Source of the DNA: Bacillus_AB infantis_C
GTDB taxonomy: Bacteria; Bacillota; Bacilli; Bacillales; Cytobacillaceae
Direction: 5' to 3'
DNA: 64,000 nt
Assembly: GCF_050107595.1 (NCBI RefSeq)
Contig: NZ_JBNILH010000002.1
Coordinates: forward strand, 248,001-312,000
Positions 8,626 through 17,040 of the stretch are shown one piece after another. The position numbers and the translations under genes are program-made. How positions within the stretch are numbered: the stretch's first letter is position 1; every line of letters begins with the position of its first letter. The notes under the pieces were generated by a model, which worked only from the letters and a program-made list of their open reading frames with translations, searched no databases and was not told the DNA's origin.

Positions 8626-9372
8626 ATGGCCTATATGTATGAGCATATACCTGGAACTGATTTTGTCCCAGTCTTTGCTTCGGCTGTTCTTGATGGCCTT
8701 ATACCAGGTGAGGTACAGGAGAGGCAAGGAAGTCTGCTGATATCCCTCACCAGCGGCATCCACTATGCCGCGGGACGAGCGGGAGAAGGGTCATTTGACC
8801 TGCTGGCAGGAAAATTGGATGAAGCAGAGAAAAATGGGAGGCGGTTCACACTTTTTTCCGGCTCTGCCGAACTGGATCAATTCATATCCGGCCAGTTTGG
8901 AGAGAGGCTCAATAAGCATCACCGCCATTCCTTTCAAAAATTTTCGCCGGTTCCTAAACTGTCTACCAAAAGCAGCGAAGTCTCCTTTTTTCCGCTGGAT
9001 AGGGAGTCAGCAGGTGAATATCCTGAGTTCCGAATGGATTATTTCAGCACATACTGGGGATCCATTGAGCATTTTCTGAGATCCGGATTCGGCATCAGGG
9101 TGCTGATGGGAGAGCAGGCAGCCGGTGAATGTGTTTCTATATTCAGGAGCAATGAATTTGCCGAAATGGATATCCATATAGCAGAAAGTGCCAGGGGAAA
9201 GGGGCTGGGAGCCATGCTTGCTGCGAGATTCATTAAAACTGCCCTGGGAAAAAATCTGCAGCCGCGCTGGGATTGCAGCGCGGCCAATCTGGCAAGTAAG
9301 AAGCTTGCAGAAAAACTGGGTTTTTCTGATCCTGCGGAATACCTTGTTTTCACCCTGCCGAAACAAGGCTGA
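8626..9372 (+). CDS. GNAT family N-acetyltransferase
   Basis: The 248-residue protein is similar in layout to the GNAT_acetyltran (zwittermicin-resistance-like) group. A variable N-terminal half precedes a C-terminal GNAT fold. The acetyl-CoA pyrophosphate loop is seen in ESARGKGLGAMLAARFI (about residues 186-202), followed by SAANLASKKLAEKLGF. The substrate is unknown. Six bases separate it from the ArsR gene, so translation is probably coupled. Its 3' end overlaps the end of the convergent mtnK gene by 23 bp, which leaves no room for a terminator between them. Confidence 0.8.
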   Translation: MAYMYEHIPGTDFVPVFASAVLDGLIPGEVQERQGSLLISLTSGIHYAAGRAGEGSFDLLAGKLDEAEKNGRRFTLFSGSAELDQFISGQFGERLNKHHRHSFQKFSPVPKLSTKSSEVSFFPLDRESAGEYPEFRMDYFSTYWGSIEHFLRSGFGIRVLMGEQAAGECVSIFRSNEFAEMDIHIAESARGKGLGAMLAARFIKTALGKNLQPRWDCSAANLASKKLAEKLGFSDPAEYLVFTLPKQG

Positions 9373-10537
9373 CAATCCTGCATAAATCCTTTGCATCTGC
9401 GATTTCCCTGCGCTGAAGGATCAGGTTTCTCCCTGCAGCCAGTGCAGCTCTCTTGGCAGCCAGGCGCGCCTTTTTGTCTTCTATCCCGTCAAGGTCAGCA
9501 ACATGGGCCAGTCCGATTGTCCTTCTTATCAGCTCACAGCCTGCAAAGCCAACCGCATCTTCCCAATATTTCTGAAGCACAGCGGATAGAAAACCTTCTG
9601 TTCCAGCAAAAGGATCTTTATTATCCTTCTGCCATAAAAGAGAGAAATCATCTGAGAAAGTTCCCCAGAATGTTTCAATATGATGATCTATAAGTCTCGT
9701 TTTCTCAGGATTGGCGATAGACTGGAATAACAGATTGGCAATCACCTGTCCGATATCAAAACCTGCAGGGCCGTAGAAAGCAAATTCCGGGTCGATGACT
9801 TTTGTCTCCGCATCGGAAGCAAAGATGCTTCCTGTATGCAAATCACCGTGAAGCAGCGCCTCCGCCTCATTTAAGAAAATTTTCCTGAGGCGCGCTGCCT
9901 CGAGTTTCAATGCTGAATCAGCCCATAAGGCTTCTGCATCGCCTTTCAGCTCTTCTTCAAAATCATTGGTCGGGCTATTGAAATAAGGATCTGCAAATAT
10001 CAGGTCTTCCGTAATTTTGCACAGCTCCGGGTTGTAAAAATCTTTGGCAAGCTTTTTCTTATCAGCCTGAAGAAGGCCGTAGTCCGAGGTATAGAACAAA
10101 GTTCTTGCCAGGTAGTTTCCAAGATGGCCGGAAAGCAGCGGATATTCTTTTCCAGAGATCAGCCCTGTACGGCTGATCTCCAGGTGTGAAAGATCTTCCA
10201 TCACAGTCACCGCGAGCTCTTCATCATTGTAGAAAACTTCCGGCACAAAATCCGGAGCAAGCTTTTTAAAAAGTTTAAGCGCTTCTGCTTCAATAGCAGC
10301 CCTTTTCAAGGTCAGCGGCCAGCTTTCGCCTACTACCTTGGCAAAAGGGAGAGCCTGCTTGATAATCAGGCTTTTTCCTGTCCCGTTTTCCTTGATCCTA
10401 AAGACAAGGTTAAGATTTCCGTCGCCTATTTCTTCCGTGGCTAAAGATGCATTTCCGGGAAACTGGCCAAGGCTTACAGCGAGTTCCGCGGCTGTTTTTT
10501 CTGTCAGCGGAGCATATTTATTCTTTACGAGTGTCAT
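9350..10537 (-). CDS. mtnK: S-methyl-5-thioribose kinase
   Basis: The 395-residue kinase phosphorylates methylthioribose to methylthioribose-1-phosphate in methionine salvage. It aligns well over its length with B. subtilis MtnK: EIGDGNLNLVF (nucleotide loop), VVGESWPLTL, MEDLSHLEI, the catalytic loop LLHGDLHTGSIFAS and the metal-binding DPEFAFYGP. The ATG at 10537 follows AGGAGG. A SAM riboswitch lies in its leader. In B. subtilis mtnA is its operon partner; here the downstream neighbour is a convergent GNAT gene and mtnA is absent. Confidence 0.96.
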   Translation of the reverse strand: MTLVKNKYAPLTEKTAAELAVSLGQFPGNASLATEEIGDGNLNLVFRIKENGTGKSLIIKQALPFAKVVGESWPLTLKRAAIEAEALKLFKKLAPDFVPEVFYNDEELAVTVMEDLSHLEISRTGLISGKEYPLLSGHLGNYLARTLFYTSDYGLLQADKKKLAKDFYNPELCKITEDLIFADPYFNSPTNDFEEELKGDAEALWADSALKLEAARLRKIFLNEAEALLHGDLHTGSIFASDAETKVIDPEFAFYGPAGFDIGQVIANLLFQSIANPEKTRLIDHHIETFWGTFSDDFSLLWQKDNKDPFAGTEGFLSAVLQKYWEDAVGFAGCELIRRTIGLAHVADLDGIEDKKARLAAKRAALAAGRNLILQRREIADAKDLCRIVSLVSAG

Positions 10538-10583
10538 AATTTTCCCCTCCTGAATTTGGAGGCTTTATTTATCCATCAGGATA

Positions 10584-10793
10584 TAAAAAAAGCCTCTTTC
10601 TCATGCTGAAAGAGGCTTGAAGTATTGAGCTTCGCACCTCTTATCTGCCAGAAAGCCAAGCTTTCTGCTGGAATTAGCACCGTGCCTTATGGAGAATACT
10701 CCGGCGCATGGATTGCGCCCCATCTCACGATGGAATTACGGTCGGTTGCTGGGCATCATCGGGCCAAGTCCCTCTGCCTGCTCTTGATAAGAG
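10584..10793 (-). promoter_or_regulatory. SAM-I (S-box) riboswitch upstream of mtnK
   Basis: On the minus strand this shows the classic S-box: CTCTTATCAAGAG, GCAGAGGGA, GCCC...CAGCAACCG, CACGGTGCTAATTCC and closing GATAAGAG. A terminator hairpin (10584-10618, AAGCCTCTTTC/GAAAGAGGCTT plus T-run) follows. SAM binding should stabilise the aptamer and allow premature termination, so mtnK is expressed when SAM is low. Confidence 0.95.
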
Positions 10794-10836
10794 AATATAA
10801 GTTTGTAAAACCGGCTGCCGCCAGCTGTTTGAAAAA

Positions 10837-10866
10837 ATAGTAACAGCGGCTCATGTTTTCTGTCAA
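10837..10866 (-). promoter_or_regulatory. Sigma-A promoter of the mtnK riboswitch transcript
   Basis: On the minus strand TTGACA (10866-10861) and TACTAT (10842-10837) are 18 bases apart, about 45 bp upstream of the aptamer. Confidence 0.65.
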
Positions 10867-10883
10867 TAAAAATTTAAAAAATT

Positions 10884-11660
10884 CTAATAGAATTCAGGCC
10901 TGCGGTCCGTAAAAACTGGTATGCGCCCCCTCACTTCCTCTACAAGCCTTAGGTCGATTTCTGCTGAGAGGATTTCTTCATGTTCTGAAGCCTCTGCAAC
11001 AACTTCTCCCCAGGGATCAATGATGATGGAGTGGCCCGCAAATTGATTGGACGGATCAGATCCAGCCCTGTTGCAGGCAACCACAAAGCATTGATTTTCA
11101 ATGGCTCTCGCAATCAGCAGGGCACGCCAATGGGCGAGGCGGGGCAGGGGCCATTCAGCCACGGCGAAAATGGCTTCCGCTCCTTCAAGTGCATGCTTGC
11201 GGATCCATTCAGGAAAACGGATATCATAACAGATAAAGCCAGCCAGCGAATGGCCATTCAGCTTGAAAGATGCATCCCCGCTCCCGGGTGACAGGTGGAG
11301 ATGTTCATCCATCAATTTAAAGAGGTGGAGCTTGCTGTATTGGTGCAGGAGTTCACCTGTGCTGCTGACTGCAAGCAGGGTGTTGAAAACGCCATCGGCT
11401 GTCTTATTTGCAACGCTTCCTCCAATGAAGGCGGCATTATGCTTTTGGGCCATAGTCTGCAAAAACTGGATGCTTGATTCTGCGTTTCTGTCCCCGATTT
11501 CTTCCAGCCGGGTCAGATCATAGCCTGTTGTCCACAGCTCGGGCAGCACGATGATATCGGGTTTTTCCTTGCTTGCGCGCTCAATCAGTGTTTCAGCTTT
11601 TTCGAAATTTCTCTCAGGGCTGCCAAAGGAGATGTCCATTTGGATGCAGGTTATTTTCAT
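10884..11660 (-). CDS. mtnU: Nitrilase-family omega-amidase of methionine salvage
   Basis: The 258-residue carbon-nitrogen hydrolase has the Glu-Lys-Cys triad visible in VLPELWTTG, YSKLHLFKL and GFICYDIRFPE. MtnU (YkrU) is thought to hydrolyse 2-oxoglutaramate, the by-product of glutamine-dependent transamination of KMTB by MtnE, to 2-oxoglutarate and ammonia, pulling the pathway forward. The ATG at 11660 follows GGAGG by eight bases; the upstream in-frame ATG at 11681 is not preferred. It is divergent from mtnE and lies upstream of the mtnK promoter. I saw no S-box in the divergent region. Confidence 0.9.
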   Translation of the reverse strand: MKITCIQMDISFGSPERNFEKAETLIERASKEKPDIIVLPELWTTGYDLTRLEEIGDRNAESSIQFLQTMAQKHNAAFIGGSVANKTADGVFNTLLAVSSTGELLHQYSKLHLFKLMDEHLHLSPGSGDASFKLNGHSLAGFICYDIRFPEWIRKHALEGAEAIFAVAEWPLPRLAHWRALLIARAIENQCFVVACNRAGSDPSNQFAGHSIIIDPWGEVVAEASEHEEILSAEIDLRLVEEVRGRIPVFTDRRPEFY

Positions 11661-11799
11661 AGGGTAAACCTCCGTATGCAAAGGATATTATGTTAAAATT
11701 GCAGAATATTTCTTTACTTTCTACCTTTTACGTTATATCATTTGTCATTGGTTTTTCAAATAAAAAAATTAATCCACATGTAAAGCAGGTGACTATGTG

Positions 11800-12972
11800 A
11801 TGAAAATATTCCCTCAATCAGAACTCTTGCAAAGTCTGCCAAAGCAGTTCTTTGCGACATTGGTGCAAAAGGCAGCCAGGTATGCCGGGCAGGGGCATGA
11901 TGTCATCAATCTTGGCCAGGGAAACCCTGACAGACCCACACCGCCGCATATCGTCAGGAAACTTCAGGAAGCAGCCGAAAATCCCCTTAATCATAAATAT
12001 TCCCCTTTTCGCGGTCAGCACAGCCTGAAAGCTGCAGCAGCTGAATTCTACAAAAGGGAATATGGTGTGGACCTTGATCCGGAAAAGGAAATAGCTATTT
12101 TATTCGGCGGGAAGGCTGGCCTGGTTGAAATTCCTCAATGTCTTCTCAATCCAGGGGAAACGATCCTTGTTCCTGACCCGGGGTATCCTGATTATTGGTC
12201 AGGAGTGGCCCTTGCGAAAGCTTCTATGGCTGTCATGCCCCTGAAAGAAGAGAATCATTTTCTGCCGGATTATGGTGAGCTTTCTGAGCAGGACATCGAA
12301 TCAGCCAGGATGATGTTCCTCAATTATCCGAATAATCCGACCGGAGCCACGGCTACGAAGGAATTTTTCGAAGAAACGGTCAGCTTTGCAGCGGAAAATG
12401 ATATTTGCGTCGTCCATGACTTTGCATACGGTGCGATCGGATTCGAAAGCAAAAAGCCTGTCAGCTTCCTGCAGGCAGAAGGGGCGAAGGAGACAGGCAT
12501 AGAAATATATACACTTTCGAAAACTTACAATATGGCAGGCTGGAGAGTGGGGTTCGCGGCAGGGAATGAAAGTGTGATTGAAGCCATCAATCTTATGCAG
12601 GATCATCTGTATGTCAGCCTTTTTGGTGCTGTACAGGAAGCGGCAGCCGAGGCTCTGGCCGGGCCGCAGGACTGTGTGGATGAACTCGTGCAGATTTATG
12701 CTTCCAGGCGGAAGGCTTTTATTGAAGGCCTTAGGGAGATAGGCTGGGATGTCAAAGCCCCGCAGGGATCTTTTTTTGCCTGGCTTAAAGTTCCGGAAGG
12801 ATGGACGTCTGAGCGATTTGCAGATGTACTGCTTGAAAAAGCTCATGTTGTGGTGGCTCCCGGCATCGGATTTGGCGAATATGGGGAAGGATATGTCCGT
12901 GCAGGCCTGCTTGCAGATGAAGAGAGGCTTAAAGAGGCTGCAGCCAGAATCGGAAAGTTGAATATTTTTTGA
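11800..12972 (+). CDS. mtnE: Methionine salvage aminotransferase (KMTB to methionine)
   Basis: This 390-residue fold-type I PLP aminotransferase has INLGQGNPDRPTP, NYPNNPTGA (Asn binding PLP), DFAYGAIGF and the Schiff-base Lys in TLSKTYNMAGWRVGF. It transaminates 2-keto-4-methylthiobutyrate to methionine as the last salvage step. GTG (11797) and ATG (11800) are adjacent; the ATG is chosen with a weak AGGTGA ribosome site. Position between mtnU and the mtnWXBD riboswitch matches B. subtilis mtnE (ykrV). Confidence 0.93.
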   Translation: MKIFPQSELLQSLPKQFFATLVQKAARYAGQGHDVINLGQGNPDRPTPPHIVRKLQEAAENPLNHKYSPFRGQHSLKAAAAEFYKREYGVDLDPEKEIAILFGGKAGLVEIPQCLLNPGETILVPDPGYPDYWSGVALAKASMAVMPLKEENHFLPDYGELSEQDIESARMMFLNYPNNPTGATATKEFFEETVSFAAENDICVVHDFAYGAIGFESKKPVSFLQAEGAKETGIEIYTLSKTYNMAGWRVGFAAGNESVIEAINLMQDHLYVSLFGAVQEAAAEALAGPQDCVDELVQIYASRRKAFIEGLREIGWDVKAPQGSFFAWLKVPEGWTSERFADVLLEKAHVVVAPGIGFGEYGEGYVRAGLLADEERLKEAAARIGKLNIF

Positions 12973-12980
12973 AAAATCAA

Positions 12981-13009
12981 TTGACATGTTTTTGTAATCA
13001 TGGCATAAT
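12981..13009 (+). promoter_or_regulatory. Sigma-A promoter of mtnWXBD
   Basis: A consensus TTGACA (12981-12986) and CATAAT (13004-13009) are separated by 17 bases, about 50 bp before the S-box aptamer. Confidence 0.85.
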
Positions 13010-13061
13010 CCAAATGAATTATTGATTATCTGAAAACTTTTAATCTCATATAAATTTCGTT

Positions 13062-13214
13062 TTCTTATCAAGAGCAGGCGGAGGGACTAGCCCTATGAAG
13101 CCCGGCAACCGACTTTGTAAAAAGCACGGTGCTAATTCTTGCAGCGTTTGAGCTGATAGATGAGAAGATGTTGGACACAGCTCTGACCTCTTCTTTCTGA
13201 AGGGGTCTTTTTTA
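13062..13214 (+). promoter_or_regulatory. SAM-I (S-box) riboswitch upstream of mtnWXBD
   Basis: S-box hallmarks are present: CTTATCAAGAGCAGGCGGAG, GAAGCCCGGCAACC, GCACGGTGCTAATTC and closing GATAGATGAGAAG. A terminator (13185-13214, GACCTCTTC/GAAGGGGTC then a T-run) follows. It is shorter than the mtnK riboswitch because one helix is reduced. It should switch off the operon when SAM is plentiful. Confidence 0.95.
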
Positions 13215-13300
13215 TTGATTCTATTTTATTATCGTAACTATTCGCAGGTGAGAGAACCGCGATCAGCATGACCATACATAAATGCAGGGGGAACAAGATT

Positions 13301-14524
13301 ATGAGTGAAATTATCGCGTCATATTTACTGAATGGTTCCGGCGGGGATCTGGAAAAAAAGGCAGAGGAAATTGCCTTGGGATTGACGGTGGGATCGTGGA
13401 CAGATCTGCTGGATCTAGAAAAGGACCAGCTTAAGAAGCATAAAGGGAGAGTCGTTTCTGTTGAAAATGGGGAGCAGGATGGAAATAATGGGGCTGCGCT
13501 GATTAAAATTGCCTACCCGGCCGCAAACTTCAGCGCCGACCTGCCTGCTGTTCTGACAACTGTATTTGGAAAGCTTTCGCTCGATGGAAAAATTAAGCTT
13601 CTCGACCTGGATGCAGCAGAGAGCTTCAAGCGGAATTTCCCGGGCCCGCTTTTTGGCATTGAAGGAATCCGCAAAAAGCTTGATGTTCACGGACGGCCGC
13701 TGTTAATGAGCATCTTCAAAGGCGTGATTGGGAGAGATCTCGATTATCTTCTGAAGCAGCTGAAGGAACAGGCACGCGGGGGAATTGATATCGTTAAGGA
13801 CGATGAAATTTTCTTTGATAATAAGCTTGCCCCTTTCTCAGAGAGGATTACAGAAGGCAAAAGGGTTCTTAGGGAAGCTTTTGAAGAAACAGGGCACAGG
13901 ACACTTTATGCAGTGAATCTGACAGGCCGTACATTTGAACTGAAAGAAAAAGCAAAAAGAGCGGCAGAGCTTGGTGCTGATATGCTGCTGTTCAATGCCT
14001 TTGCCTATGGACTGGATGTTCTTCAGGCGTTAAGAGAGGACGGGGAAATCGGCCTTCCGATCATGGCCCACCCGGCAGTGAGCGGTGCAATGACTTCTTC
14101 TCCTGTTTACGGCTTAAGCCACAGCTTACTGCTTGGAAAGCTGGCACGCATGGCCGGTGCAGACTTATCCCTGTTCCCTTCGCCATATGGCTCCGTGGCA
14201 CTGGAGCGGAACCATGCTTTATCCATCAGCGCTGCGCTGACAGAGGATGATATTTATAAAAAAAGCTTTCCTGTCCCTTCAGCCGGGATCCACCCTGGCC
14301 TGGTCCCTCTGCTTGTCAGGGACTTCGGGATTGACAGCGTCATAAATGCCGGAGGCGGCGTCCATGGCCACCCTGACGGTGCAAGAGGCGGGGGAGCAGC
14401 ATTCCGGCAGGCGATCAGCCTTGTGCTGGAAGGAAAGACATTGCACCAGCCCCAGCAGGAATATCCGGAGCTGGCAAAAGCAATAGCGCTCTGGGGAAGC
14501 AAAGAGGTGCTGCAGAATGGATAG
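13301..14524 (+). CDS. mtnW: 2,3-diketo-5-methylthiopentyl-1-phosphate enolase (RuBisCO-like)
   Basis: The 407-residue RuBisCO-like protein tautomerises 2,3-diketo-5-methylthiopentyl-1-phosphate to the 2-hydroxy-3-keto enol. The barrel carries GGIDIVKDDEIFFDN, which corresponds to the carbamylated-Lys/Mg site of RuBisCO, and the phosphate-binding GGGVHGHPDGARGGG. The ATG at 13301 follows a GGGGGA ribosome site; the upstream in-frame ATG at 13268 lacks one. It is the first gene of the SAM-riboswitch operon, and its stop overlaps the start of mtnX by eight bases. Confidence 0.96.
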   Translation: MSEIIASYLLNGSGGDLEKKAEEIALGLTVGSWTDLLDLEKDQLKKHKGRVVSVENGEQDGNNGAALIKIAYPAANFSADLPAVLTTVFGKLSLDGKIKLLDLDAAESFKRNFPGPLFGIEGIRKKLDVHGRPLLMSIFKGVIGRDLDYLLKQLKEQARGGIDIVKDDEIFFDNKLAPFSERITEGKRVLREAFEETGHRTLYAVNLTGRTFELKEKAKRAAELGADMLLFNAFAYGLDVLQALREDGEIGLPIMAHPAVSGAMTSSPVYGLSHSLLLGKLARMAGADLSLFPSPYGSVALERNHALSISAALTEDDIYKKSFPVPSAGIHPGLVPLLVRDFGIDSVINAGGGVHGHPDGARGGGAAFRQAISLVLEGKTLHQPQQEYPELAKAIALWGSKEVLQNG

Positions 14525-15179
14525 GCTTGCAGTGTTCTGCGATTTTGACGGGACGATAACTGAATCAGATAATATCATCAGCATCATGAAGCATTTCGCC
14601 CCTCCTGAGTGGGAATCGCTGAAGGACAAGGTCCTTGCTGAAGAAATTTCCATTCAGGAAGGCGTCGGCCGGATGTTTGCACTTTTACCGAGCAGCCTGA
14701 AGGAGGAAATCACCGCATATGTCCTTAGTCAGGCAAAGATCCGGGAAGGATTTGAAGAGTTCATTGCGTATCTGAAAACAGAGAGTATCCCTTTATACAT
14801 CGTCAGCGGCGGCATCGACTTTTTCATTCACCCGCTGCTTGACAAATTCGGCCCTTTGGAAGCCATCTACTGCAACCATTCCGATTTCAGCGGGGATGTG
14901 ATTAAAATCATCTGGCCGCATGAATGTGATGAAGAATGTGAAAATGGCTGCGGCTGCTGCAAGCCTTCCATCATGAGATCGCGGGACGAAGAAGGTTTAT
15001 ATAAAATTGTCATCGGCGACAGCATTACAGATCTGCAGGCCGCAAAGCAGGCCGATTTTGTACTGGCAAGAGATCTGCTGCTGCAGAAGAGCAGGGAGCT
15101 TGGCCTGGATCACAGGCCGTTTACCGACTTTTTTGATTGCATTACAGAATTAAAGAGATTGATAGGGGTGAAACTATGA
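14517..15179 (+). CDS. mtnX: 2-hydroxy-3-keto-5-methylthiopentenyl-1-phosphate phosphatase
   Basis: This 220-residue HAD-superfamily phosphatase has the nucleophile motif FCDFDGTITESDN near the N-terminus, motif II VSGG and motif IV GDSITDLQAA. A Cys cluster (CDEECENGCGCC) in the cap is typical of MtnX and may bind metal. It removes phosphate from the enol product of MtnW to give dihydroxy-ketomethylthiopentene. It overlaps mtnW by eight bases and mtnB by four (ATGA), so the operon is tightly coupled. Confidence 0.95.
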   Translation: MDRLAVFCDFDGTITESDNIISIMKHFAPPEWESLKDKVLAEEISIQEGVGRMFALLPSSLKEEITAYVLSQAKIREGFEEFIAYLKTESIPLYIVSGGIDFFIHPLLDKFGPLEAIYCNHSDFSGDVIKIIWPHECDEECENGCGCCKPSIMRSRDEEGLYKIVIGDSITDLQAAKQADFVLARDLLLQKSRELGLDHRPFTDFFDCITELKRLIGVKL

Positions 15180-15805
15180 GCCTCATCCAGGAAAAATGGG
15201 ACCAGCTGGCAGACATAAAGGAAGAACTTGCAGGCCGGGACTGGTTTATGGGAACAAGCGGGAACCTTGCGATTAAGGTTGCTGCCGAACCGCTGCAATT
15301 CCTTGTTACGGCAAGCGGGAAAGACAAGCGAAAGCGGACAGAAGAGGATTTCCTGCTGGTTGACCATGAGGGAAAGCCTGCAGATGAAACCGGACTGAGA
15401 CCCTCTGCAGAAACGCTTCTCCATGTAGAAATTTATAAAAGAACCAATGCAGGATGCAGCCTGCATGTCCATACGGTTGACAATAATGTGATATCTGAAT
15501 TGTATGGGGATGCAGGATCTGTTGCCTTCAAAGGCCAGGAGCTTATCAAGGCTTTTGATATGTGGGAAGAGGATGCAGTCCTTACGATCCCGATTATTCC
15601 TAACCATGCTCATATCCCTAAGCTTGCTGAGTCTTTTTCAGAGCATATCTTTGCTGATTCCGGTGCTGTCCTGATCCGCAACCATGGAATTACAGTATGG
15701 GGGCGCACCCCCTTTGAAGCCAAAAAGCTTTTGGAGGCTTCAGAGTTTTTATTCCGCTATCAGCTGAAGCTGCTGCAGCACAAGCCGCTTCAAGCCTTTA
15801 TATAA
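15176..15805 (+). CDS. mtnB: Methylthioribulose-1-phosphate dehydratase
   Basis: This 209-residue class II aldolase/adducin-fold enzyme dehydrates methylthioribulose-1-phosphate to the diketo compound used by MtnW. Zn-ligand histidines are seen in SLHVHTVDNN and near the C-terminus in RNHGITVWG; MGTSGNLAIK forms the phosphate-binding loop. The ATG at 15176 lies in the ATGA overlap with mtnX, follows AGGGGTGA, and gives the same length as the B. subtilis protein. An in-frame upstream ATG at 15137 is not used. Confidence 0.95.
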   Translation: MSLIQEKWDQLADIKEELAGRDWFMGTSGNLAIKVAAEPLQFLVTASGKDKRKRTEEDFLLVDHEGKPADETGLRPSAETLLHVEIYKRTNAGCSLHVHTVDNNVISELYGDAGSVAFKGQELIKAFDMWEEDAVLTIPIIPNHAHIPKLAESFSEHIFADSGAVLIRNHGITVWGRTPFEAKKLLEASEFLFRYQLKLLQHKPLQAFI

Positions 15806-15827
15806 AAGTTGAAGGGAGATTAAAAAG

Positions 15828-16361
15828 ATGGCATATATTGTATTGCAGGACACAAAAGAAGAAATCAGGAACCGGGAAGAGGTGGCCTCTTTCCTTGACA
15901 GCCAGGAAGTCATTTATGAAAACTGGGATATTCAAAAGCTGCCTGTGGATCTGAGAGAAAAGTATAATCTTTCAGATGAAGAGAAGGAAAGGATCCTTGA
16001 GAGTTTTGCCGCTGAAATCAAGGATATCTCTGAACGAAGGGGCTACCAGGCGCAGGACGTTATTTCGCTGTCTGAAAGCACGCCGAATCTTGACCAGCTG
16101 CTGAAGAATTTTCAGCAGGAGCACCACCATACAGACGATGAGGTCCGTTTTATTGTCAGCGGGCACGGTGTTTTCATTATTCAGGGGAAAGACGGAGGCT
16201 TTTTTGAAGTATTTCTTGATCCGGGAGACCTGATTTCTGTTCCTGAAAATATCAGGCATTATTTCACCCTCCAGGAAGATCGCAAGGTTGTCGCAGTACG
16301 TATCTTCGTTACCTCTGAAGGCTGGGTTCCAATCTATGAAAAAGAAGGCGCAGAAGCTTAA
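15828..16361 (+). CDS. mtnD: Acireductone dioxygenase
   Basis: This 177-residue cupin enzyme has metal ligands in EHHHTDDEVRFIVSG and, further on, IRHYFTL. With Fe2+ it converts acireductone to 2-keto-4-methylthiobutyrate and formate; with Ni2+ the off-pathway products are methylthiopropionate, CO and formate. It is the last gene of mtnWXBD, with 22 bases after mtnB, and a terminator lies 45 bp downstream. Length and motifs match the bacterial family. Confidence 0.96.
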   Translation: MAYIVLQDTKEEIRNREEVASFLDSQEVIYENWDIQKLPVDLREKYNLSDEEKERILESFAAEIKDISERRGYQAQDVISLSESTPNLDQLLKNFQQEHHHTDDEVRFIVSGHGVFIIQGKDGGFFEVFLDPGDLISVPENIRHYFTLQEDRKVVAVRIFVTSEGWVPIYEKEGAEA

Positions 16362-16405
16362 TTGAAGAGAATAGAGGCAGCCTGAATGCTTTAAGGCTGT
16401 TAACT

Positions 16406-16433
16406 AAGGATCGGTATATGCCGATCCTTTTTT
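16406..16433 (+). terminator. Rho-independent terminator of mtnWXBD
   Basis: AAGGATCGG pairs with CCGATCCTT and is followed by a T-run. Confidence 0.85.
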
Positions 16434-16472
16434 ATCGGTTCCTAACATACTATAGACTTATAAATGGAGTCT

Positions 16473-16525
16473 GTTGATTTCCGTTCCAGGCACTTCGCTT
16501 TCCGCGGGGCGGCGCTGAGCCTCCT
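16473..16525 (+). repeat. Left half of a palindromic intergenic repeat split by the IS
   Basis: It runs from GTTGATTTCCGTTCCAGGCAC to GAGCCTCCT. Its outer end pairs with the right half (GTGCCTTCCACTCCAATCAAC, ending 18335). Joined, the halves form a long imperfect palindrome of a type common in Bacillaceae intergenic regions. Confidence 0.75.
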
Positions 16526-16656
16526 GATATGAACGAAACTGTCAAGATTCCCACTACACCATCGTTTTGGTTTTGTTTTTGGGTACTTTTAAGAAGAGAA
16601 GCTATTCTGGCTTCTTTGTACTGGTTAGATATTTAGCCACATTGGCTAGAATAGCT

Positions 16657-16761
16657 CCTTCTTTAGCTTACTGACCATTTCTCATCGCTTGGATGGGCGG
16701 TCAAGTGGTCTCCTTGACGGCCCATCCAAGTGATGAGACGCTAGTTAAAGCTAAAAGAAGG
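16657..16761 (-). repeat. Long imperfect inverted repeat inside the IS non-coding end
   Basis: Outer arms CCTTCTTTAGCTTA (16657-16670) and TTAAAGCTAAAAGAAGG (16745-16761) enclose a near-perfect hairpin from 16680 to 16738. Its arms are CTTGGATGGGCGGTCAAG and the complement of CTTGACGGCCCATCCAAG. As RNA it would form a very stable rod and could end or protect the element's transcript. Confidence 0.7.
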
Positions 16762-16769
16762 AATAATCG

Positions 16770-17040
16770 ACCTCCTGTTAATGATAGGTATAGAAGATAA
16801 GAACACGGCACGAAGGCAAAAACTCAACTGCGGTTATCATTCTGATATTCGTGGGTTTTCACATTTTATCTTTCCGTATAAAGGACCTGCCACTAACTCG
16901 CGACGTGCGTTAACCTATTCAGATATAGCACAGAGGAGGCACGTGGATCTTCCTTTCCGGTTTTTTTCTTTGCCTTCGAGCCCTATTCTCAGTTCTATTT
17001 ACAACCTCTATCTTTCGATAGATCACTACTTCTCTTTTTT
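16770..17040 (-). ncRNA. Candidate seekRNA/bridge RNA of the IS element
   Basis: Read with the transposase, this non-coding stretch contains ATATCAG then ATGATAAC one base apart (complement of 16848-16833). Together they cover both sides of the predicted circle junction ATGATAAC-TGATAT. It also contains GCCTCCTC (complement of 16940-16933), identical to the target GAGCCTCCTCGTCG around the core CT, and CGAG (16900-16897) matching the other target side. This is the arrangement expected of donor- and target-binding loops. RNA ends are not defined and the folding was judged by eye. Confidence 0.6.
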
